From NCBI RefSeq assembly GCF_964340395.1, contig NC_135569.1, positions 8,592,540 through 8,656,539 of the forward strand: a stretch of DNA of 64,000 bases. Reading direction: 5' to 3'. Numbering within the stretch: position 1 is the stretch's first letter; each line of letters begins with the position of its first letter. This document shows positions 11,101 through 23,700 of this stretch, one piece after another. This DNA comes from Glandiceps talaboti (Eukaryota > Hemichordata > Enteropneusta > Spengelidae). The position numbers and the translations under genes were made by a program. The notes beneath the pieces were generated by a model. It searched no databases, was not told the origin of the DNA, and worked only from the letters and a program-made list of their open reading frames with translations.

Positions 11101-14100
11101 ATTTCAATTTTGGCCAATTTAGTAAGAAGGGATGGGTGGGAGTCTGAGGTCTAACTAAAAGAATTTAGCTTTATTATCCTACATTGAACAATAATGATCT
11201 TGCCCCTTAGCAATAAAAATGTTTTAACTATCTGGTATTAAAATTACATACTTTCGGCTGCCATGTTTTGACTGGATTTTTACAACTTACCTATTTCTAT
11301 ATCAGTTATCAACAATATGGCTATTGACGTCACAACATAGGTGACATGCATTTTGAGGAGAGGGGGGGGGGGGGGATTTATACAAAAGAGGACTGACAAT
11401 AAAAAAAACAATTCCAATACCAGTGTGTAAAACAAAAACTATTACCAGCACAGACTTTTTGGTTCCTGTTACATTTTCTCAGAATTTGTCAAATGTAGAC
11501 AATTAGCATTTTTAACAATTTAATATGTAACACTATTTTTAACAAAACTACAGCTAAGCTCCACCAATTAAATACTTGGTTTCCTGTCCTTAAATATTCC
11601 CAAAACCTTCCCGGAGACGGGGAAAAAACAAACACCGAAAAAGAAAACAATATTTGCATGTCAACCCCCAAATTTAAAATTCACTTTTCTGTTGATTCAT
11701 TCTCTGTTTGTACCTAAGTCTACTACACTGGTGAAATATAAATGTCTCAGTGCAAAGTTTGATTGACTTAAACAACTACTAGAAATATAGGTAGTTGTTC
11801 TGAATATATTTGAACGGTCTTTCCATTTATAATATTATGAAAAATTGGCCTTGCATGGAAATTTTGAGCAAAACTAAATTTTGTTTGTTTTTTCTAAATC
11901 TATCAACAAACATACCCAAACAGAGATGACAAAACAAAGAATTTAAATGATGGCGCTTTATGTATATTTGCAGTAAATTTTGATGTTTGATTCATTTTAA
12001 CCAAGTTTCACAAATCTATTACAAGTTTCATGTATATCTTTTTGTAAACAGGAGGATAACGTATAATATCTTGAAACATCTAGTTCAAAACATTTTTATA
12101 GGACCATTCCATTCTGCAGGAAAAGGGGGTGAATGGCAGCCAATTCTGATGTGCAACTGATATATAGTAATTTCCGACCAACTTTTTTTTGTAATTTGAC
12201 AAAGAATAAAGTTATTTCTCACTAACAACACACTGGTGATTGGTTCAATGTTTTTTACTGATATGAAAGATGTCTGACATATCCCCCCTAAAAGTAAGTG
12301 GAAACCTTAGACATCAGTAGATTATAATATTCCACTGCAAGCATATTAATATCAATAAGTAATTATTCTTATCAAAAGTTGTATTAATAGAAAAAAATAT
12401 GAAGAGAAATATTACTATTATATTATTATTATTATTGTTATTTAATGGTATTATATGAGATAGAAAGATTGACTAGAGCCTTCAACAAGGTCTGACTTGG
12501 ATCTCTGTCTATGTGTACATCTAATTAAAGAGAATGCTTGATTCATTTTGTTTAAAGTCAGCAGTTGTCCCATTCACACACGTGTCTTGGGGTCTCACAG
12601 CATGAACACATAAGCCAGTAACTAGGGACACTGAGGCCTAGCCAGTAACTAGGGGCACAGAGGTCTGGTGGGGACATAGACACCTCGCCAGTAACTAGGG
12701 CCACACACACCTGGCCAGTGACTAGGGAACACAGAGGTCTAGCCAGTAACTAGGGGCACAGACACCTAGTCAGTAACTAGGGCCACACACACCTTGCCAA
12801 TGACTAGGGACATCTAGCCAGTAAATAGGGACACAATGCAATTATTATCTAATACTGATTTACCTCATGAATATCAATACTGATAATTATAAATGACAGA
12901 CCAGCACGCCTTCAGGACTGAGAAGCCCCTTAACTGATGGTCTGTCTAACCTTAGAAATAGTTATCACTCTCCACAACAAATATTACAATTTAGTACCAA
13001 AAAAGAGGTTATGAGGTGCCAGTAAGTTTTCAATACTTACAGATTTACTCTTGCTGCCTACAAGTTGTTCCCCGGCTAGTGTAAAATATCTTGTTTTCCA
13101 TCTCTTAAATAGTTTCCATCTTACTTTCTTCTCCTTAAGACATCCTTCAATCATCGGTTGACCTTCATGGAGATAGCCTAAAATAGAAAAAAACAATATA
13201 AACATCAGAGTTATCATTGAGGGCAGTAGAGCAGGTAAAATCTATCTGAGTTCCCCTTCCATTTTACAAGGTTCCCTATCAGTGTTTTTGTTAAGGGTAG
13301 TAAGTAGGTAAAATCTACCCGAGTTTCCCTTCCATTTTACAAGGTTTCCTACCAGTGTTTTTGTTAAGGTTGGTACATGCAAGTACTAAGGTAAAATCTA
13401 TGCGAGTTTCCGTCCCAATATTCTCAGGGTTCCCTGCCAATGTTTTGTTAAGGGTAGTAGTAAATCTACCCGAGTTCCCTTGCCATTTTATCAGGGTTTC
13501 CTGCCAGTATTTTGTTAAGGGAAGTAGCAAGTAGTTAAAATCTACCTGAGTTTCCCTGCCATATAATACCAGGATTCCCTACTGGTACTTGTTAAGGGTG
13601 AAAATAAATACTTGGTATAAAAGTATAACCAAGTTGAATGAGTTACCAAAACAAACTCAGAGTACAACGTAAGATATTCTATGAATTTTTTTACCATAAT
13701 GTACCACCCATCACCCACCACCCACTTACCGAGTACACATGGCTGCAAATGTACATTTGCATGGGCCCACATACAGATAGATAAAACCCATCTAAAGAGT
13801 CCCTCTCAACAGAGGTCAACAAGTTTATAACTGAGGTATATATGCACGTTCCCCTTCTTTTAGAAAACATTAGTATGGCCCCCTAGTTTGCATGCTGAAG
13901 GCTGGATCATTCCATTGAGAAAGGGGAGATTTTGAATTTTACTCACCTGTGGCCTTGTCTGGATTATTGCAGAGAAAACACAACCATGATTCTGTGTCTT
14001 TATTGAAACAGAAAACGTCAAAGTAACTTACATCTGTTAACTCATCAATCATGTGTTCCTGACTCTGAAAAGAGAAAGAAAAGAATGTTCATTTTAATGG

Positions 14101-17100
14101 ACCTTTCTGACAATTTTGTAACTTCTGTTACCATACACATGTAACCTCCTAAATGTGTATGTGATGGATCACTCTGATGGATGGCGCCCTCTATCAAATG
14201 ATTTCCTCTTTCCATGTCTCTAATAGACCTTTCCAATAACTGCCATCACCTAGCACTTGTCTCTACTAGACCTTTCCAATAAATTACATCACCTAGCACT
14301 CATTTCTAATAGACCTTTCTGATAAATGCCATCCTGTGGTGATGCATCTACACATAATCCAGAAGATGAAATTTACACATATGCTGTGTAAATATTGACT
14401 GAATAGAATGAAACTCCCGAATTCACGTACTTTGAGAACAGGAAATGGCTGTGTGATGAGTCTTGTAAATGGAATGGGACCACCTTTCTTCTGTTGCTCC
14501 CAGCATGCTTTGAGGTTCTGTACTGCATCATCGTCCAAAGACACGGGCGTAGACGAACTGGCCTGAAAATGACAGAAACGACACATATGGTAAGAACGTG
14601 GCTTTGACATAACCAGCTGAGTTCTGTGTGTTATATAAAAGAACCAAATATGCATATGTGGTAGCAAAATTTAGAGAATCGCATGTTGGACAAGCCATCA
14701 GTCAACCAAATGTCCATGCTCTATTTGGCCATCACATAGCATGCTATCTAATTCACAGAATCGCTTGTTGGACAAGTCTATCAGTCAACCAAATGTCTCT
14801 ATAGATTCTATATTTGGCCACATCACATACATGTAGCACCAAATCTCCTTAATGGCCATTTTAATACTCTGATTGCAAACCATTTCCATGAGCTACTTGT
14901 GAACAAGTTGGATCATGAAAATCCCTGTACATGGGTGTCAGTTTGTCATTGTACAAAATCCCTGTATCTGGGTGTCAGTTTGTCATTGTGCAAAATCCCG
15001 GTATCTGGGTGTCAGTTTGTCATTGTGCAAAATCCCTGTACCTGGGTGTCAGTTTGTCATTGTATAAAGTGTGGTTGAATGTAATTGTAGGAGTTTTCAT
15101 TTATCTTGTATTGTATCTGTAGGTTTTACTGGTTGTCTTTTATTTCTATGTATATTTGTTTTGGGATCCACGTTTATAGATGTTCGTCACCTGTGTGGAC
15201 TACATGACTTTTGACGAAGTTAAATAAATAAATGAAAAAATAAATAAATGCCTTACCTGAACCTCTAAGAACATGAGATGAACCCAGGGTTGAAGTGTAC
15301 GAGTTGATATCACAAACGGAGTTTTGTTAAACAGGCAGTGAGATCCTTTCCTGTTACAGTAAAATTCTAATCTACCAATGCTTCGAGAACCATAACCCTC
15401 TGTAAAATAAATCATATACAATGTCAAAGGTTAATAGGTCAAAGGTCATGGCAAAATGTACCTGTATCATTGCATCTTGTATAGTATGGCTTCACTATCT
15501 CTTATCATTACACCTTGAACTGTTTCTTTAATGGCTGTACATTTTAGGATGCCCCCCCCCCCCCAATAAAAAAAAATTGTACAACTTTTCATTATCAAGC
15601 AAATAAAGAGTTCCATTACACAGCGTGTTTTAAGTTACTATTCAGTGGCTTCCTAAGAAACTATCCCCTGGGATTGTCTCTACCACCTTCCTACAAGAGT
15701 ATCCCTCGGGACTATCCTTACCATCTGCATAGGAGAGTATCCCCAGGGATTGTCCTTACCCCCTTCCTAGGGGAGTACCCTCTGTGATTGTCTCTACCAC
15801 CTTCCCAGGAGAGTATCCCCTGGAAGTGTCCCTACCTCTTTCCTAGGGGAGTATCCCCAGGAGTGTCCCTACCACCTTCCTAGGAGAGTATCCCCTGGAA
15901 GTGTCCCTACCTCTTTCCTAGGGGAGTATCCCCAGGAGTGTCCCTACCACCTTCCTAGGAGAGTATACCCTGGAAGTGTCCCTACCTCCTTCCTAGGAGA
16001 GTATCCCCTGGTGGGATTGTCCCTACCACCTTCCTACGGGAGTATCCCCTGGGAATGTCCCTACCACCTTCCTACGAGAGTATCCCCTGGGAGTGTCCCT
16101 ACCTCTTTCCTAGGAGAGTATCCCCTGGTGGGATTGTCCCTACCACCTTCCTAGGAGAGTATCCCCTGGGAGTGTCCCTACCACCTTCCTAGGGGAGTGT
16201 CCCTACCACCTTCCTAGGGGAGTATCCCCAGGAGTGTCCCTACCACCTTCCTAGGAGAGTATCCCCAGGAGTGTCCCTACCACCTTCCTACGGGAGTATC
16301 CCCTGGGAATGTCCCTACCATTTTCCTATGAGAATATCCCCTGGGAGTGTCCCTACCACCTTCCTAGGGGAGTATCCCCGGAATTGTCCCTACCACCTTC
16401 CTATAATGAAAGTATCCCCAGAACTATTCTTACCTTCAACTATGCAGACATATGGTACAGGTATCTTAGGTCTAGTAGAATCCATATAGGAAGTGATTTC
16501 TTTGTGTCTATGTGCTAAGTATTGCTGAATACTACTGTCTCTGTTTTTACTCTTTCCACTGGCCTGGAGACCATCCATCCTCAGAGTAGCTTTCATATGT
16601 TTTTCATCCCGACTAAGTTTCCTCTGCAACACTTTGGTTGTCTGGCTACTGTTGCTAGGTGACAAGCTGCTACGACTTGGTGGTCGTTCTGGCATGTTGT
16701 TAAGGCTACCTGTGCTAGAAAGGTTGGTAGCCTCAGCTTTATTGTTTGTATCCATTTCTTTCACTTCAGGGTGAGTTGAATTCATTGCACTTTCTGAGAT
16801 AAAACTGCCTGTGGTCGTCGTGGTAACAGTGGATGTGTGTTTTTCTGTAGACGAAGTGTCTTGAGCAAGTTCTTGGCTTTTCTTAAGACTTGTGGCAGAC
16901 TGAGATGCCTTAAGAGTACTGCCTTTTTCATTATTTTGAGCCTCGTTTTCCTTTGCAGGATCTAGGTTGATGGGTTTAAAATCCCCTATTTCATCTGTTT
17001 GTGACATGGCTTCACTTGTTGTAGGGCTTCCTGGTTCCTTTTCGATTGCTTCAATTGGTCCACTGTAGAAAATGAATAGAAAAAAGAGATTTGTTGAATC

Positions 17101-17668
17101 ATTTCAGAACCAAATTGTAAAAAAAAATACATTTACAAATTATTGCCATCACTCACTTTATTCTCTCTATTGTTTCAATTGGTCCACTGAAAGTTATTCA
17201 TTTTAGGCCAAAAAAAAGAATTGTTTCTGGTCAGGACAGTTTGTCTAAAATGGTGCGATGACGCACTTTGTTTGTTTTTTTAATTCTCAACAAACCTGTA
17301 ACTGAATCTACAATGTATGGCAGTTACTGTTCTCTTTATCTAGTACTTTATAGCAAGTGTGTATGTGGGGTATGTCATTTGCTTGGCTCTGCAGTTATCT
17401 TCATTGAAGTAAGGAGGGTTATTTTTGTGTTTCCCCACGGACCTGCAGACTGCAAGGGCTGGACAAACACACACACAAAAAAAAGACCGACGCAGGGGTA
17501 TTTAAGTGATGCGTGCACTGACCAGAAACAATTTATTTTTTTGGTCTTAGGAGAGATTGTTCAGACATGCAGGACAAATCTGAAAATACATTTACAGATA
17601 ATCAATGGCATGTACCCATGTAAATGTACACAATTGACTATGTAACACACAGGTACACACACACTATT

Positions 17669-17738
<70 letters not shown>

Positions 17739-20700
17739 TAATAATTGCACTTACAACTTTGCTATGTCATCTTTGAGTTGCTGAACTATCATTCTAGCTG
17801 CTGTGGATGAACTTTCACCCTGTTTACTGATTGCCATCAAATGAACTCCCAGCAGGCTTGGGTACTGGTCTCCAATGCTTTTGATTTCTATTAAGACAGC
17901 TGGCAAGGTAGTGTGGTCTACGGCTGATAGCTGGGAAACAAGGAAGGCAATGCACTCTTTGCCATATTCCTGGTCAAAAGAAAGAGAGAATATTGCATAT
18001 TAAATTCACATAAATTATGTATTAAATGAACAATGAATAGTTTTGACTTGTAAGTGCTTATTACCTTCAGATAAATAGTCATGGATATTTACTGCTAGAA
18101 CAATTAACTTATCAAGTCTTTCTTAATTCCAATAACGGAACATGTATGTACACGTACCTCCGTTTATTCCCAAAGGAGGGTTACAGAAATACATAAGAAC
18201 AAATAAAGGAGGTCATGTGAGCCAAAAGCACAAATCAGCTGAGAAATAAATATATATAAAGATTACAATGCAAAACAAAAAGTCAATCAAATACTGTCCC
18301 TGATCCTGAAACAATCTATTATGAATTTTGCAGTCGTCACTATAATAGTTTTATCTATACTTGACATAATTACGATGAACTTAGTCTCGTCACCATTATT
18401 CATAAAATCCAGGTAGATAGTGGATACAGTTTGAAAGAAATTCTGTAACAATGGGGTGAGAAGACTTTTAATTTGGTGTTTCTTGGCAATTGCAGTGAAT
18501 TTTGGGGGACTTCTAATGTTTGCACTATCTTGGTTAGGGGGTGAGATGATCAATAGTTCAATGTAGGATACAAAATTAAATTATTTTGCTTAGGGGTGGG
18601 AGAGTTTTAGTTCTCGTCCTATAAACACAATTTTACATTTAATGAATCTGTTCTGTACCTCTAAATACAAATATTTCTAGAAAATTTCAAAATTGAGAAA
18701 TGGAAATATTTTCAGATATAGTAAATGTATGGCACTAAAATACAGTAGCGTGTCAACAAAAGAATTCTATTTTCCTCACTACATACTGGCTGTGTATTCA
18801 TACTACGACATACTGATTTGAAATTGATTGTGCTGTCTGAAACATTATTTTTAATTTTGGCTAATCAAGTTGTTAAGGGGGGGGGGGGGGGGGGGGCAGA
18901 AACCTAACTAAATGAATAGTTTTTATCCTACATTTAACTACATTTAAATCTGCGTCGTCATCACTCTGTGATCCGAATGACTATAACCAACAAAGTGTGT
19001 ACATGCATGTGACCACCCACCCTGGAGGATTTTTTCTCAATTGTGAGACAGTCTCCAGTTTCCAAACAGATATAGATAGATACTGATCTTGACCTTTACA
19101 GGGTGATTACAGGGTAAATCCACATAACCAAGGCCATGTGTGTAACCTACTACATGCAACAACAATAGTTTTAGTTTGTGTCTACAAGTTTAAATTTGCT
19201 AACAGTATATTTAGTATAGTAACATATGACAATATGCTATACCTGATTCAATCTGCCTACAGCTCCAAACACTTTAGCAGCAAGGCTCATCAGAGATGAT
19301 TGGTCCCTTACAGCGTCTTTCAAAGCTGGCAAACAGCTTGACAAGGTAGCTGCATTGGTGGAGGCCATGTCAACAAATGCTGTCAATACTGCCTGAGATG
19401 TACTGTTAGTTTTCAAATGCTGTGCAAGTGTACTCACATGGGCTTCTAGTAACTGTATGGAAAGAAAGTTGATACAAGGATTATTCCAACACAAGCCAGG
19501 TTGAATGTGTTCACATACAAAATATAGGTCTTTATACCCTGATTGTTCTATGTTATGACAACTTGCGTCCAGTGTTTTTGCTAAGGTTGGGGAACCCCGG
19601 TATCAGAAAGGGAGAAAGGGGTGAAAATGGCAGTGTTTCCCCATAGAGTTTTGTTTGGGAACCCAGGTAAAATGACATGGGAACCATGGTAGATTTTACC
19701 TACTGGTACTTACTGCCCTTAGCAAAAACACTGGTGTCTACAGCACTGAGTTTGCAGTGCTCATAATAAAACTTAAAAGTCAAAAAATTTCTAATTGCCA
19801 TTAGTTTTTTCAATTTTTCATAAATTATGCTTGCAGAGTATGTATTATATTACCCCCAATAACTTTTCTTCATTCAGGTGGAAAACACTCGTTGACCTAA
19901 GGGTTTTGTCACTACTTGCCTATCGACTTGTAGTGACAAGGCCCCATAAGTCACTCATATTTTCCTTGGTTGAACAAGAAATATATAAGGGAATGATATA
20001 TAATTGTTCAGCCTTACATAACAGTTCAACTTGAGACATCATTTTAAATAACGATTATGTAAAACCGTTCTCACATTGTATTCATATCGAAATGTCATAT
20101 TTGTCCAAGGTTTGATAGAAGTCGCATATTGCATTTCAGAGAAATGATGTCGGACAGACAGACGGAACACATTGTAATGGCATTATCTAGGAGGTGGGAG
20201 TGGCTAAAAGGACACAAAATAGTCAATGTGGGGGGGGGGGGGGGGGGGGGTTGTTGTTGTTGTAAGGATTGAAAAGTTGACCATACCTGAGCATCCTGTT
20301 TTGCCACCAATCCTATCAACTGAAGTAAATTGTTGACTTCTGAGCTGTCACATTCTGGCAGTAGCAACACCAACTCGGAGACATGTTCATTAATTGGTTT
20401 GGGTTCCTCTGCGTAGATCTGTGGTAGGATCCGTGTTAGTGATCGGTTTCCTGTAAATAAACAAAAACATTTTACAAATTTATTAACTTGTAAAAGAATT
20501 TTGACAAACAGGATAGACTTAAATCATGGCTCAAAATAAATTTCTACGCTTGATAATCAAATTTGCAATTTTATTATTTTTTCTCGAATATGTAAAAAAA
20601 AGTTTAGGGTCAGCAGTGAAAAACTAGGTGGTGACAGGTAACCGGAACTAAACAATTATTTTTTAGACCTTATATGGTAGATACCTACCTTTAACAATGC

Positions 20701-23700
20701 TGTCAATGATGGGTGTTGTATGCATGGCAAGGAGACTAGCACTCTCTATGGCAACCAAGGAAAGATAACTTGACATATTTCTTGTGATGTCTTTGTTTCC
20801 CTGTTGTAGGAACATGACGGCTACTGGGACTGCCAATTCCATCACTGCTTTCTTTGAGTAGCTCTACAACATAAGAAGCATAGTTTGTTAGAAGACAAAG
20901 AATGACCAAACACACAGGTACAATTGTATAATGTAATTTGTATCTTACATCTTATATTTCAGAGATTTTGATGTTTGCTCGTAAGGATTGTTATGGAAAC
21001 TTTCCGCGAAGAAAAACCCCACACTACTCTGGTAATCCAGCCTTTGGTTTACTAAGATAGACACAAACTAAATCTATTAGTCTTCAATGTGGTAGATTAC
21101 ACAAGTGGGTGATAGTGGTTCCTCTGTTGTGCAATTCTAATCACCATGTGATCAAGATAGTGTAAACATTGGAAGTCACAAAACAGTACACTACAAGTTT
21201 ATTGAACTCTGTCAATGAAACTCTGCGATGCCTCCCTACTGAGACTATAATTAAACCAATGTCCATTCAATAGCTTATCACTGTTGTATCAACATGCTGT
21301 GACAATAGTTTTAGTTTGTGTCTATCTTAGTAAACCAAAGGCTCAACTACAAGAGTAACAACTAATAACTGGGTACAACTAGAGGAGCCTGATTTCATTA
21401 CAGATGCTTTATGAATGTTTACTGACCAGAACTCTGTACATTTCAACCTAGTTTGGACATTTGCTGACTAGATTTCCTCGATTTTCCTTTCTGGAAAATA
21501 GTGACTCCTCTAACTTTGCTGTCACTGAAGTTCTGCACTGCTATTGTTCTACAAGTGGATTCTTTTCTAATGCCAATTGTATGATAACTATGCTAATTGT
21601 ATGATAATGATGAACATTCCCCTTGTGACAACACTGCTGTTGATTGCTGCATTCACCACTATGCAATACTCCAGTGAGATGCTACACCTGCTGAACAAAG
21701 AATCATCCAATGAAAGACTGTCAACACCAGTCTGGAATGTGATCAAGTCCTGCAATCTGCAAGCAAGACCAGCAACTCATCGTGGTGTCAGGGCAGGCAC
21801 TCGTAAGCAGAAATTCACCTTAACTGCTCCACACCTGCATCAACACATTCTACCCAACAATAACCAGTTTCCTTCAGATTCATCAACAAGTCACCAATGT
21901 AAGCCAATACTCAGACATACCAATCTCCATCTTACAATCTGGAATGTTAGGTCAATTTGCAACAAAGCAACTGAAGTTGGCGATTACATCACAGAACAGA
22001 ACATTGATTTATTAGCTATGACTGAAACCTGGTTGAAAGACACAAATAGCCATGTCATCAACGAATGCACTCCTACAGGATACTCATTTTGTCAAACACC
22101 TCGCAATACCTCATCTGGCGGTGGTGCTGCTCTTGTTTACAAATCAGTGATGAAACTGTCTTCATTGAAACCATTAAATTTCAAATCCTTCGAGGCAACA
22201 CTAGCTACTCTTTCATACCATGGTATCTCAATCAAACTGATCATATTATATCGCCCACCACCAAACAAGAAGAATAAATTAACTACATAACAATTCCTAT
22301 CAGAGTTTGGTATTCTTCTTGAACAGTTCAGTTCATGTGACAGCCACTTGTTTATTGTTGGTGATTTCAACCTCCACATTGATGACCCACAAAATAATGA
22401 CACAAAGAAATTCACTCTTGCTATAGACTCCTGCGGCCTGAAACAATGGGTACAGTCTTCAACTCATATCCGTGGTCATATCCTGGATTTGATCATCACA
22501 AATTCTGAGTCTATCATCGATTCCATAGATGTCCATCATCCAACTCTTTCTGATCACAGTCCTGTCCATGCCAAAGTCAAACTACAGAAACCACCACTTC
22601 AGAAACGTCAAGTCATGTATCGCTCCATCTCGTCCATTGACACCGATGTTTTCTCCAGTAATATCATCACCATACCTGAATTTCATCAGCCTCTAAGTGA
22701 CGTGCATTCAGCTATAGCCACCTACAACAAACATCTCTCCAGTCTTCTTGATCAACATGCACCCCTCAAGAAACGCATCGAAACCACTAGACCAAACACT
22801 AAATGGTACAGCACTGAAATACGCCAGGCAAAACAACAACGAAGGTCAGCAGAACGCAAATGGCGCACTACTAAACTGGAGGTACACCTGCAAATCTATA
22901 AAGATAAATGTCGTCATGTCAACACGCTAATTCGTCAAGCTAAATGTAACTATTACACCAACCGAATAAAAGACAATGAGGATAACCAGAGAACACTGTT
23001 CAGAGCCATCTCATCACTCTTCAATAAGCCAACTTCTCTACCAACCCATACTTCTATTCTCGATCTCACACAACAATTCAGCCAGTACTTCATCAAGAAA
23101 ATCACCGACATACGTCACATACGTCACAACCTCAACTCGAATACATCAACCAGTCAACACAGCAACTTCGAAATCCAGAGTAAATCCAAATTATCGCAAT
23201 TCAAGTCCGTCCGAACAGAAGATGTCAGGAAAATTATAATCAACTCGCCATCAAAATCATGCTGTCTGGACCCAATTCCAACGTCACTTCTCAAGAAATG
23301 TCTCGATCCTCTACATCCATTTATTACAAAAACTGTCAACCTGTCTCTTCACACTGGTACAGTTCCACAGCTATTCAAGTCAGCAGTCGTCACTCCACTC
23401 CTCAAGAAACCTTCACTGGACTTCAACATTCTCAAGAATTACCGACCTGTTTCCAATCTGCCATTTCTTTCCAAAGTACTTGAGAAGATCATCGCTGTTC
23501 AAATCACCGACTACCTCAAAGAAAACTCGCTCCAGCAACCACTTCAATCAGCATACAGGAAATTTCACAGTACAGAAACTGCCCTCCTGAAAGTACACAA
23601 TGACATTTGTTCATCCTTGGACTCTGGCAATTATGTTCTACTCATTCTCCTCGATCTCTCTGCTGCATTCGATACTATTGATCACAAGATATTACTTCAG

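Noticed and set aside
16271-16518. Pro-Ser rich frames on the plus strand
   Set aside because: They arise from the 38-39 bp minisatellite and the antisense of a VEPH1 exon.
17268-17645. 125-codon plus-strand frame
   Set aside because: Lies in a VEPH1 intron, shows no known domain or splice support, and has the composition of intron sequence.
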